From Tritrichomonas foetus (lineage: Eukaryota > Parabasalia > Tritrichomonadida > Tritrichomonadidae): a stretch of DNA of 64,000 bases. The stretch covers positions 70,035 to 134,034 of the forward strand of contig MLAK01001171.1 in assembly GCA_001839685.1 (NCBI GenBank). Direction: 5' to 3'. Position numbers and translations under genes: made by a program. The notes beneath the pieces are model-generated. The model did no database searches, was not told the DNA's origin, and worked only from the letters and a program-made list of their open reading frames with translations. This document shows, piece after piece, positions 1 to 8,851 of this stretch (position 1 is its first letter; every line of letters begins with the position of its first letter).

Positions 1-2661
1 ACTTCATTGGTTTTAATTGATGATGAATGGATTAAATTTGACGATATTGATGTTCATAAAGTTGATCAAAAAACGTTCGAAACTGAAGCATTTGGTAGTG
101 ATACAGAAATTAATGGACCTTTTGGTTTAGAGCCAAATAATATGAATGGTTATATTTTATTTTATGTTAAAGATAATGCAACCATTGATAATATTCCAAT
201 CTGTTCGAAATTCGAAGAAATAATTCCAGAGGATATAAAAATAGCAATTGAAAATAATAATCGAAATTATTTATTTAAACAATGTGTCTTTATGGAGCAA
301 ACATTAATGTTTATGCTGGAATCAGCAAATAATGATGATTTACGTGATTACTTCTTTAATGTCTTCTGTCACTCAAAATTAGGAGATTTAGCTATGTTAA
401 TTACAGATAGAATAAATGAAATTTGTCAGCCAAATGAATTGATTGGATGGATGCAAGACAACTTTAAAGAAAAAGTAATTAAAGTTTATTTAAACTGCAC
501 TACACAAGAAATAATTAAAGCCACAACAAATCTTATTATTAATTGTATAAATAAATTACCTTCTGAAGTAAGTGGACCATTTATTGGTTTATTTTTAAAT
601 GAACTTCAAATAAATATTCCACGATGGAGACAAATAGATTCAATTGGAAATCTTTTGGTTGAATATTTAAACACCAAACCAGAAAATGTAATTTTTGGAC
701 AAACAAATGGCTGGACAGAAATCATCTTATGCTTGATTTATGAAATTTACACAAATAAACGATCTGAAAATGCTCTCAAAAACATAGATATTCCCCAAAT
801 CTTTGAAGTTGCCAAAATATTAGCATCAGAATTCAATAGTGACATTTATCAACATTTACTTGAAATTAAATCATTTGTAAGCAAATCTCCATCAACTTAT
901 TCAATATATAAATCATTACTTATTAAATGCACAATTGAAGGCATTTTTGATATTGAAAACATGACTAAAATTTTACCAGATGAATTAACTCGACCCAAAC
1001 AAATGGAGATTTATCTTTCTCGAATAAATTCTCCAGATAAATTCCCTAAAATTATTAAAACTGTTGAAAATGATAAAAGATATCGTCGCTGTGATATAAT
1101 TAAGTACTTTACTCAAAATATTCACATGTTTCATGAACCACTGTTGAAAAATTCTGATTATTTGATTGATTCTTTACTTATTCCAGAAAAATCTACATTA
1201 AATGATGATTCAGTAATCTTAATAATGAAATTATTTAATAATAATCATTATGCTCAATTGAATGAACAAAAAGAATTTTTGAATAAAATGATAAAAGTCA
1301 TTCCACAACTTAATAATCGAAAAGCAAATAGTTTATCACCATTCTTTCAAGTTTTGCTTCATTTTATGCAAACCACAAATTTTCCAAAGAATTCAAAAAT
1401 TGACGGACTTGATAAAGTTAAGACAAACTCTCCTTATTTGTTAGCATTAAGTGCTTATTCCGATCCAAGTAACATTCCATCCTTATTTGAAAATAAATTC
1501 AAAAATTGTACATCTTTAATGAATATAAAACTAAGATTACAAGAATTTATACCTGTGTTAGATACTGTTCCTGATAACATTTTTATTCAATTACTTTCAA
1601 TGAAAAATATATGGATGATAATTTGTTCTCAATTTGGAACCGGCTATTCACAGAGTGATTTTCAACATTTAGAAGAAGTTGTTCAAATTTGTATTAGAAG
1701 GAAATCTAAAGAATCTGATGATTTAACATTCAATATTATTACTGATTATGGAAAAGGAAGAGAAAAGCCAATACAATTATTTGCTAAATTCCTTCCAAAT
1801 ATTATTGATTCACTTAATTTCGAAAAACTTGATATTTTACTGAAAATTTTATCAGACACACTTTCAAAAGGTGGAACTTCTAAAATGACAGTCGATTTGA
1901 TAAATATTTACTGCCAAAATATTATATATTTCTTGAACAATCATAAAAATGAAAATGTGATTAATAAATTGACTTTTTCTTTTGCTGAAGCTGCCAAATA
2001 TGCCTCAAAAACAAAGGACAATAGTACTTCTTTATTATTGATTCAACTCGTTGGAATTATTTCCTCATTTAATGAAGATTATCGTAACAATGTTTTATAT
2101 TACACAAAAACTCAATTCGAACAGTTAGTTAGCTTAAAAACATTAATAGATCCATATATAATTGCTGCATTACATGTTGAATGTTTGTTTAGAGGAAAAT
2201 TAGATAAAACTGTTATTTCACAAATCATTGAAGTTGATAAAAAAGCTTTGAGGTCGAATAAAAATGTGAAAAAAGAAGTATACTATAGCCTATTAAATCA
2301 TTTGATGAATGAGTATCCAAAACCATGGTCTGCTTTAGTTGCAAAAGAAACATTTTTAGGTGCAAGATATGAAAAAACAGAAGAAAAAAATTTCTTTTTG
2401 AATTCTTTACCCAAGCTTCAAAATGCTGATTTGGAAGATTTTATAAAACAGTGTGCTGATGCTTTCGTTTGTGTAAAAGAAATTTCTTCACACAGCCAAA
2501 TTGATGCTGCCTTACAACTTGAAAAAATAGCGTTAATTATTTCTCTTTTCCCTGAACAAAAAGAAAAAATATTATCTATGTTTCAAATTGATAAAAATTG
2601 GGCTTCGCAAAGTGATAGACATAGAAAAGCATTGGAATCAATTTTTGGACAAGTTATTTAA
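1..2661 (+). CDS. Giant USP-family deubiquitinase, C-terminal part (5' partial)
   Basis: The reading frame is open at base 1, so the gene begins outside the window. The first ~55 residues read as the end of a ubiquitin-specific protease (UCH/C19) domain: a W-I-K-F-D-D segment followed by ...NGYILFYVKD. In USP7 and USP9X the first Asp of the equivalent K-F-D-D is the third catalytic residue, and the A/GYxLFY strand closes the domain. The catalytic Cys and His would lie upstream of the window. About 830 further residues are helical and leucine/isoleucine-rich with no other recognised domain, which fits the long alpha-solenoid tails of the USP9X/USP24/USP34 group. Expected role: removal of ubiquitin from substrates. 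Membership in USP is well supported by the terminal motif; the exact subfamily is inferred. Confidence 0.8.
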   Translation, partial: TSLVLIDDEWIKFDDIDVHKVDQKTFETEAFGSDTEINGPFGLEPNNMNGYILFYVKDNATIDNIPICSKFEEIIPEDIKIAIENNNRNYLFKQCVFMEQTLMFMLESANNDDLRDYFFNVFCHSKLGDLAMLITDRINEICQPNELIGWMQDNFKEKVIKVYLNCTTQEIIKATTNLIINCINKLPSEVSGPFIGLFLNELQINIPRWRQIDSIGNLLVEYLNTKPENVIFGQTNGWTEIILCLIYEIYTNKRSENALKNIDIPQIFEVAKILASEFNSDIYQHLLEIKSFVSKSPSTYSIYKSLLIKCTIEGIFDIENMTKILPDELTRPKQMEIYLSRINSPDKFPKIIKTVENDKRYRRCDIIKYFTQNIHMFHEPLLKNSDYLIDSLLIPEKSTLNDDSVILIMKLFNNNHYAQLNEQKEFLNKMIKVIPQLNNRKANSLSPFFQVLLHFMQTTNFPKNSKIDGLDKVKTNSPYLLALSAYSDPSNIPSLFENKFKNCTSLMNIKLRLQEFIPVLDTVPDNIFIQLLSMKNIWMIICSQFGTGYSQSDFQHLEEVVQICIRRKSKESDDLTFNIITDYGKGREKPIQLFAKFLPNIIDSLNFEKLDILLKILSDTLSKGGTSKMTVDLINIYCQNIIYFLNNHKNENVINKLTFSFAEAAKYASKTKDNSTSLLLIQLVGIISSFNEDYRNNVLYYTKTQFEQLVSLKTLIDPYIIAALHVECLFRGKLDKTVISQIIEVDKKALRSNKNVKKEVYYSLLNHLMNEYPKPWSALVAKETFLGARYEKTEEKNFFLNSLPKLQNADLEDFIKQCADAFVCVKEISSHSQIDAALQLEKIALIISLFPEQKEKILSMFQIDKNWASQSDRHRKALESIFGQVI

Positions 2662-3041
2662 TTGTTTCTATTCGAATAAATATTTGATCGAACAGTTTTA
2701 TTTGAATTTTTTTCTTATTTTTCATCATAAATGTTTATTATGCTTCTTAAATGATATCAGATGATAAAAACCATTATTCCATCAGGATCTTTTGATAAAT
2801 AACGAATTCATATGACCAAATAGAAATAGAAAGTGATAATAAATCAACAACTTTTTGATAGAATATCAATCATTTTTCGCGATAATAGTATTCAAAACCA
2901 CGAAAATCAAACACTCAACTCTTTCAATTTTGAGACTTCTATTGAATATATATAAGAAATTTTCATAAATCACAAGGATAGAATTTTGATTAAAATTCAG
3001 AAGTTGTGAAGTGAAAATTTTATTCAATAAAATCTGTTTCA
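2662..3041. other. Intergenic region with AACTTTTTGA box
   Basis: AT-rich spacer between two + strand genes. It contains the recurrent decamer AACTTTTTGA at 2849-2858, about 190 bp before the next ATG. No RNA gene or repeat is seen. A short minus-strand frame at 2866-3096 overlaps the next gene and looks spurious. Confidence 0.5.
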
Positions 3042-4220
3042 ATGATTTATTCACAAAAAAATAAAAAAAAGATTGGAATGAATACATTTTGTCCATTCCA
3101 TGATGACGACAAAGAAACCGAAATTAAAGCGACTAAATCACTTTCTTACATTATTCCAATGACTCTCGCCGAATTTCACGTCGAACGTTCACTTCTTGTT
3201 TATCTAACGATGATTTCTCGAAATCTCCTTTTCTTGCCATTTCAATTTCTCGGAGGCATTGGAAATTCACAGCAATTCAAATACTGCTTCTCAATTATTG
3301 TTTGTACTGCCCTCACATTCGCCATTCCATATTCGCTTGGATTTTCATTGAACAGCGGTTTGACGATGCTCAGAAAGCAAAGCTACTATAAGCTCTGGGC
3401 CATGTACACATTATTTTTCATCGTTCTTCGTCACCTCATCAAAATCCATCGGCATACCCACAAAATCATCCGAGGGGCAATTCGCCAAAACAGATTCCTG
3501 CTTATTCCGATTCTGCTTCACACTCTGTCAAATTTGATGATTTTCGGAACATACAATATTTACATTGGCACGTATTTGGCCGGCCAGTACGGTAAAACAG
3601 GGCTCTTCATTTCGGCTTGCCTTCACATCCAAGCGGTTATTGCCAAGAAGTATCTTCCAAAAATCCTCGAAATCCCTCCCCAATTCAACGAGCCAACCAA
3701 CAGAATGGTTTTGATCTTTTCCATCGCGCACCACCTGGCAACAGGCAAAAGAGGACCAGTCATTACGCTTCTTGCTTTCGAATATGGGTTTGCTTTCGCG
3801 AGGTTCTTTTTGACGTCATTAACTGAGGATGCTGGAAAGGTCTACAAAACACTGAAAGATGGCGCAAACTATGCTTTCTATCAGTTCGTTCACAATGATG
3901 CGACATTCGACGAATCTTTAATCGCGAATGTGCCAATTGAAGTCTTCACTGTAATAACACTTTTCTTATTCACTCAAGGAACAAATAGATATAAAATGAT
4001 TATTGCTGGAGTTGTGGCCGCTTTTGCTGTCATTGGAACTGGAATCGTGACATTATTTGCGCCAAGTGAAAGACCAGTCATTAAAGTTGCCAAAAAAGAG
4101 AAAAAGGATAAAGCTGAAAAACCAGAAGATCAGCCAGCCACTGAAAAAGCAGATACAAAAGAGGAAAAAGTAGAAAAAGATGAAAAAGATGAAAATACTG
4201 AAAAGAAGAAATCTGATTGA
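3042..4220 (+). CDS. TAPT1-like multipass membrane protein
   Basis: A 392-residue protein with about six hydrophobic segments between residues ~55 and ~345 and a highly charged Lys/Glu tail (last ~45 residues). The order of motifs resembles the TAPT1/DUF747 family: an ER..xYLTxxSRNLLFLPFQF helix, then a helix ending ..LRKQSYYKLWAMYTLFFIVLRHL (in TAPT1, RGQSVIKLYVIYNxLEVxDRL), then a HTLSNLMIFG..IYIGTYL segment. TAPT1 relatives act in ER/Golgi trafficking and at the centrosome or cilium base. The match is by eye and divergent. A second in-frame ATG at 3078 could be the true start: TTCAC just after the first ATG could act as an initiator, and trichomonad leaders are usually very short. Confidence 0.5.
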   Translation: MIYSQKNKKKIGMNTFCPFHDDDKETEIKATKSLSYIIPMTLAEFHVERSLLVYLTMISRNLLFLPFQFLGGIGNSQQFKYCFSIIVCTALTFAIPYSLGFSLNSGLTMLRKQSYYKLWAMYTLFFIVLRHLIKIHRHTHKIIRGAIRQNRFLLIPILLHTLSNLMIFGTYNIYIGTYLAGQYGKTGLFISACLHIQAVIAKKYLPKILEIPPQFNEPTNRMVLIFSIAHHLATGKRGPVITLLAFEYGFAFARFFLTSLTEDAGKVYKTLKDGANYAFYQFVHNDATFDESLIANVPIEVFTVITLFLFTQGTNRYKMIIAGVVAAFAVIGTGIVTLFAPSERPVIKVAKKEKKDKAEKPEDQPATEKADTKEEKVEKDEKDENTEKKKSD

Positions 4221-4864
4221 AAGGAAGGAATGAAAATTAATTAATTAAATTTCTTGAATATTTTTCAATGTCATTTATTTCTTTGTGAATTTTTTATTAA
4301 TTAATTTTGATGTGACTTTATTTCATTTTGATATTTGTTTAAATTCACTTTGTCAAATGACTTTCATACATTTGATAGTGAATAACTATGAACATATTTT
4401 TGAAAAACTCTAAGTTATGAATATTCATTAATAACATTATAATTATATTGAATAATATGTTGATTAAAGAATCGACGATTTCGCAATGATATGATTCAAA
4501 TAAAGCATCCAAAGGAATGATTTTAATGAGTCATGATATCATTAAATGCATTAAATCACAATGAATTTGGGTAATATACATTTTACTAATAATTGCTTGT
4601 CTATCTAATTTCTAGAAATAGCGAGCTAATGTTTACACAAAAGAAAAAATGACAATCTAGAATTATTGTCGAATCATATTTTCATTTTTTATAGACCAAT
4701 AAGTTTTTATCATAGCTTTATACATAAGACTCCAGGTTATGAGAGTTAAAAAAGAAGTTTGCAAAAACATTAATGTGCAAATATTCATATTTATTATCTA
4801 AATTTAGAACTATAAACATAAGCATGACACTTTTATCAAAGTTTTCAAACAAAAATATAAAAAA
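4221..4864. other. Intergenic region, convergent 3' ends
   Basis: About 640 bp of AT-rich DNA between a + gene and a - gene that face each other. No ORF with gene-like composition, repeat or RNA gene is visible. Confidence 0.4.
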
Positions 4865-5221
4865 TTAACTTTTCAAATTAATATGGAAGTTTTTGATGCA
4901 AAATTCTTCATCTTTTGTTTCAGAAGTTGGATTTGATTTAATAATTTCTGCATTGATGTCTAGTCCAATTTTCTGAACAAGGTTTTTTAATTCTGATTCA
5001 AGGTCGTAATACTTTTGGAGCCTCCTTTGCAGAATATACTGCTCTTTTAAAAGAGAGTTCTTCTCTTCAATAAGGAGCTCTCGATACCTTTCACAATTAA
5101 TCTTGATCTTTTTAATCTGGGCAATGTTTGAATTTTTTGAATGCAATCGAAAATTTTGATTTTCGATTTGGGGTAATTTTGTTTCATCTTCGGAAGAAAG
5201 CTCAAGATCTTCTGCTTTCAT
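4865..5221 (-). CDS. Small coiled-coil protein, unrecognised
   Basis: A 118-residue protein if the ATG at 5221 is used; the frame extends ten codons further upstream but without an ATG. The N-terminus is acidic. Residues ~35-90 form one heptad-like charged helix (..KINCERYRELLIEEKNSLL.., ..LQRRLQKYYDLESELKNL..). No known family was recognised. Composition is coding-like, and an ATATCGTT box lies about 115 bp upstream, as at two other genes here. Probably a real small gene, function unknown. Confidence 0.5.
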   Translation of the reverse strand: MKAEDLELSSEDETKLPQIENQNFRLHSKNSNIAQIKKIKINCERYRELLIEEKNSLLKEQYILQRRLQKYYDLESELKNLVQKIGLDINAEIIKSNPTSETKDEEFCIKNFHINLKS

Positions 5222-5703
5222 TGCAATTGTCACTAATTTATTTCTTCTCAATTTTTTTAAATGTGGTCTAATTTTTATTCAATTTTGATATTAGATATCA
5301 CTTCATTCAAGTTGAGTTTTGAAATTATTGGCTTGGAAGAATTCCTTAAAGAATTTGAAATTTAACGATATTTACAAAGGAAGATGATTTCATTTTTTTC
5401 GTGTTATGAATCACGCATTTCAAAAGAAATTTCAGACATTTTTCAATTCTTTGGAAAAATTCCCCTTTTAAATAGTTTTTCGATTGATGAATGCTTCCTT
5501 CGCATTAATGAAAAAAGATAATTGAAATCTGTGAAACCTATTGAAGCAAATCAGAACAGCACTTAGTGCTTAATCATCGAAATGAGTAAAAAAACAAACA
5601 ATTTTTTTTATTAATCTATTATTTACAAAACATTAATAAAATGAATAGTTATCTTTTTTCACTCATTCGCAATTTAACAAATCACGAGAAAAAACCATGG
5701 ATA
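5222..5703. other. Intergenic region with Myb-site-like box
   Basis: Spacer upstream of the small coiled-coil gene and downstream of the TPR gene, both on the minus strand. It carries AACGATATTTACA at 5364-5376, identical over 13 bp to 29941-29953. Nothing else was recognised. Confidence 0.45.
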
Positions 5704-7146
5704 TTAAAACTTTTGTGGAAGTCTTTTCGTTCCACTAATAAAGTCAAACGGCTTTGATCTTAAATCATCAATTGAATATGGTTGTGCTTCTCTTGTTGCG
5801 ACTCTTCTAATCTTTGGTTTTGGCTTTGCTGGTTTTTGAGGTGAAGTATGTTGCATATTCAATAATTTCTTCGCTTCTGCATTTTCGGGATCAATTTTAA
5901 GTGCCATAAACAAATCTTCGAGTGATTCTTCGAACTGGTTCAATGTAACTCTAACTTTTGCTCTCACAATGAAGAAGTCAGGAAAGTCTTGAGATGCTTC
6001 AATTGCTTTATTTAATTCAAACAAAGCTGCTTTATTATTTGCGCGTTTTAGCGCAGCACGAGCAATTGAATAATGTGTAATTGCTACTCTTTGTGCAATA
6101 CTCTCACCTGTTAAACCGCATTTCATAGCTCGATGATAGTTAGCCATAGCTGTCTCGTAATCATTTAAAGCACGATAACAATCGCCTTTATTCACAAAAA
6201 AGTTTGGATCATCTGAAGATTCGCGCATTGCTGCATCAAACCAAGCAATTGCCTCTTGTGGATGACCATTCATGAAAGTACCAATCCCCATATCATTATA
6301 GGTGAGAGCTAGCTGACGCTGTGCTTCAACATTTGGATTGTGCTCAAGAATATCGATCAGTTCTCTCTCTGCTTCAGCCAAATTTCCAGCGCTTCTCATA
6401 ATCATTGCTTTATGGACACGAATTGGAACTAAATCTGGACGGATTTCAAGTAAACTATTAATTTCAAGAAGTGCTGCCTCTCTTCTATCATTCATTAACA
6501 TTTCATCAATTGTTGACATTTTTTTGTCAACAAAAATTTTAATTTTGTCAAGAACTTTTAGAGCAATAGAATTTTGTGGATCAACCGCCAACGCGTCATT
6601 TGCTTGCTTATATGCTTCCGCTAATTTATCAAAGTGTAAAGAAAGGTTTGCTAAAAGCGCATCGATATATGGATGATGCATTGTTTTTTTGGCTTCGAGA
6701 AGACTTCCAACGGCATCGGGATATTGGCCAAGTGCTATATGAGAAAGCGCTGCGAACAATCTGGAATTGATATTATGTCGATCATATTGGGATGCTCGGG
6801 AAAAGTGTTTTAGTGCGCCTGCGAATTGTTTCTTTTCCTGTAGAAGCAAACCCTCTGAAAAATTCAATGATGCGCACCAGGCAGCTGCTTTCGCATTCAA
6901 CGGCTCGAGTTCGATGACACGCTGCATATCGAGAAGTGCTGAGTGGATGTCGCACATATTAGCGTAGGCGATTGCGCGATAATAATAGGCTTTAATTTGC
7001 GTTGGATCGAGAAATAATAATCTTGATGCTTGTTGTGCGGCTTGTGTAAAGCGTTCGTGCTTAATTAATCGTCGAATATTTGTAATTTCTTTTTCAAAAT
7101 TACCTGAAAGTCCATTTTCAGCATTATTCTGTTCTATATTTAGCAT
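5704..7146 (-). CDS. Tetratricopeptide-repeat protein
   Basis: A 480-residue protein built almost entirely of TPR units, with typical helix signatures such as AYYYRAIAYANMCDIHSAL, FFVNKGDCYRALNDYETAM and FFIVRAKVRVTLNQFEESL. At least eight units are visible between residues ~25 and ~425. The last ~55 residues are basic and proline-rich (PAKPKPKIRR). TPR arrays are protein-binding scaffolds. The continuous array with a short basic tail recalls TTC16-type proteins, but that assignment is weak. It is divergently arranged with the downstream Rab gene. GC content falls from about 52% near the 5' end to about 35% near the 3' end (two 60-base lines counted). Confidence 0.8.
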   Translation of the reverse strand: MLNIEQNNAENGLSGNFEKEITNIRRLIKHERFTQAAQQASRLLFLDPTQIKAYYYRAIAYANMCDIHSALLDMQRVIELEPLNAKAAAWCASLNFSEGLLLQEKKQFAGALKHFSRASQYDRHNINSRLFAALSHIALGQYPDAVGSLLEAKKTMHHPYIDALLANLSLHFDKLAEAYKQANDALAVDPQNSIALKVLDKIKIFVDKKMSTIDEMLMNDRREAALLEINSLLEIRPDLVPIRVHKAMIMRSAGNLAEAERELIDILEHNPNVEAQRQLALTYNDMGIGTFMNGHPQEAIAWFDAAMRESSDDPNFFVNKGDCYRALNDYETAMANYHRAMKCGLTGESIAQRVAITHYSIARAALKRANNKAALFELNKAIEASQDFPDFFIVRAKVRVTLNQFEESLEDLFMALKIDPENAEAKKLLNMQHTSPQKPAKPKPKIRRVATREAQPYSIDDLRSKPFDFISGTKRLPQKF

Positions 7147-7456
7147 AACTTGTTTTTCGTTTTATTCGTTAAAATTTTCCAAAAAAATACGATTAAAATA
7201 CAATCAAAAAACAATGAATAACTTTTTGTTTTTTAATATGGTTGTGTAATGTGAATGATTTATATGACTGATTAAGTAGAGAAAAAGTAGGAAGGTTGTA
7301 CGTTAAGAAGAGAAAATTCTGTAGATACTTGGTCATAATTATCAACCATTACCGGAAATTTCTTTTGAAATTCGGTTTTACAGGTTCTCAATAATTCAAT
7401 GTCTTTACTGATTTTTTAACATATCTTTTGAAAATTTGAATGGCAATGAATTAGAA
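7147..7456. promoter_or_regulatory. Bidirectional promoter region, TPR gene / Rab gene
   Basis: A 310-bp spacer between divergent starts (ATG 7146 on -, ATG 7457 on +). It contains AACTTTTTG at 7220-7228 and ATCTTTTGAAAATTT just before the Rab start. It must hold both core promoters; no element is individually proven. Confidence 0.45.
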
Positions 7457-8038
7457 ATGTTTTTAGATCAAAATGAATATTACAGAACAGTTACGATTGG
7501 TGAGTCAGCTGTCGGCAAAACTGCAATTATTACTCGATTAGTTTCAGGTGGTTTCAAGCCGCACGAGCCGGCCACCACCGGCGCGTCGTTTTTAGTCAAT
7601 CGACAATACATAAACGGAAAACCGATAACCCTTCAAATATGGGACACAGCTGGCCAGGAAAAATTCAAATCGCTTGGCCCTTTGTATTACAGAAGCGCAG
7701 ATGTCGGAATAGTTGTTTTTTCGCTCACGAACCGAGAAAGCTTTGAAAACCTCGACAGTTGGCTTGACAGTTTTATTTCGGTTGCTGGGAAGGATACAAT
7801 TATTTGTATTGCTGCAAACAAAAGCGATCTTCAGAGCGAATATGAAGTTTCATTGGAAGAAGCACAAGAATGGGCGGATTTGCATGAATTTCCACTTTTT
7901 GTGACATCTGCACTAAACGGAGATGGAGTGAGGGAACTTTTTGACGAAATTTGCGGTCAAATTGATTCGAAGGGAAAAGCGCCAAAGTCTTCTGAAAAGG
8001 GGCAACAACAAGAGCCAGAAAAGTCAAGCTGTTGCTAA
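7457..8038 (+). CDS. Rab-family small GTPase (Rab5/21/22-like)
   Basis: A 193-residue Ras-superfamily GTPase from the first ATG in frame. The G1 P-loop GESAVGKT is at residues 15-22, a switch I threonine lies in PATTGASF, switch II is WDTAGQEKF, the G4 box is NKSD and the G5 region is TSAL. The C-terminal ..SSCC is a geranylgeranylation signal, so it should be membrane-anchored. The TTGASF switch I and YYRSADVGIVVFSLTNRESF resemble the endosomal Rab5/21/22 group. It would control vesicle tethering and fusion; a TBC-type GAP for this class is encoded at 54628. The frame extends upstream to a TTG at 7436, but ATG 7457 is the better start. Confidence 0.93.
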   Translation: MFLDQNEYYRTVTIGESAVGKTAIITRLVSGGFKPHEPATTGASFLVNRQYINGKPITLQIWDTAGQEKFKSLGPLYYRSADVGIVVFSLTNRESFENLDSWLDSFISVAGKDTIICIAANKSDLQSEYEVSLEEAQEWADLHEFPLFVTSALNGDGVRELFDEICGQIDSKGKAPKSSEKGQQQEPEKSSCC

Positions 8039-8851
8039 TAGCATAGAATTTGTTTTTAAAAATTGTTCATGATATTTTTTTTATTTGTTCCTTCCTCAAA
8101 GATTTTCGCATGAAGGTCAAATAAAGGCCAAAAGTGGGTAAAGTCAAATACGTAAATGTGATGTGACTTTGTGGGCCCTTTCAACTCATTCGGCCATTGG
8201 AGGAGCTGGTTCTCTGCGCCCCCTCCGTCATGTTCACGCGCCAGCGTCTCCTCCAAGTTGAAGTGATCCAAAGAACCAGTAAAGTTCACATCACATTTAC
8301 TTTACCCATTTTTGGCCTTTATTTGACCTTTCACTTCACAGCTATTCTTTGGAAAATGAATATCTTCCTTCTTCAACCATTCATTTCGTAATATTTCATT
8401 TTCTTATCTTCGAATAATCTATTATATATAAAAATCGGTCTGGAAACCTTTGGTAGGAAAGAAATCATGATATCATGTGAAATCTCTCATCAGAATGAAA
8501 TGAAGTCTTCGTAATTTTTTGAGGAAATTAACTTTTTCTTTGCATTTCAAAAATTGCAACACCTTCAATTTTTCTGAATGTTTGAGAAATGAGATGGTTG
8601 GGAACGATATTCGATATATCGTTGTATTCGAACTTTGATTTCTCCAATATTTACGATAGTTTGCATATCAATGATTTTCAATCACAATACAATACAATCA
8701 ATAATATCATTCAAATGTTTCGTTTTATATAAAATATTTTGTATTGCCAATTTCAAAAAGTTGGATAATTTATGTGAATTGGAGATATTTTTCTTCACAA
8801 AAGTTATACATAAATAAAAACCTTCAACAGAAAAAGTTCAAAAGAAAAAAA
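8039..8851. other. Intergenic region containing a palindromic GC-rich element and paired Myb-site-like boxes
   Basis: About 810 bp between the Rab and TOR genes. The first part holds the palindrome described separately (8111-8338). Further on, AACGATAT (8603-8610) and its inverse ATATCGTT (8616-8623) form a 21-bp inverted pair about 230-250 bp before the TOR ATG. The reversed decamer TCAAAAAGTT is at 8753-8762. ORFs crossing the palindrome look spurious. Confidence 0.5.
8111..8338. repeat. Imperfect long palindrome, GC-rich (MITE-like or structured RNA)
   Basis: The left arm (8111-8170) and right arm (8281-8336) are inverted copies. Over the outer 32 bp there are only about two mismatches. 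The left arm then has a 9-bp insertion, followed by another ~18 matching bp (TAAATGTGATGTGA shared). The 110-bp core is about 55% GC in counted lines, far above the surrounding spacer. Inside it, TTGGAGGAG (8197-8205) can pair with CTCCTCCAA (8248-8256), and CTGGTTCT (8206-8213) with AGAACCAG (8272-8279), a crossing arrangement. No clear target-site duplication was found. Confidence 0.7.

Noticed and set aside
2866..3096. 76-codon minus-strand ORF
   Set aside because: Overlaps the start of the TAPT1-like gene and is rich in Phe/Ile/Asn like chance A/T-rich frames.
8056..8391. Short ORFs on both strands over the palindrome
   Set aside because: They follow from the inverted GC-rich structure and lack family similarity.
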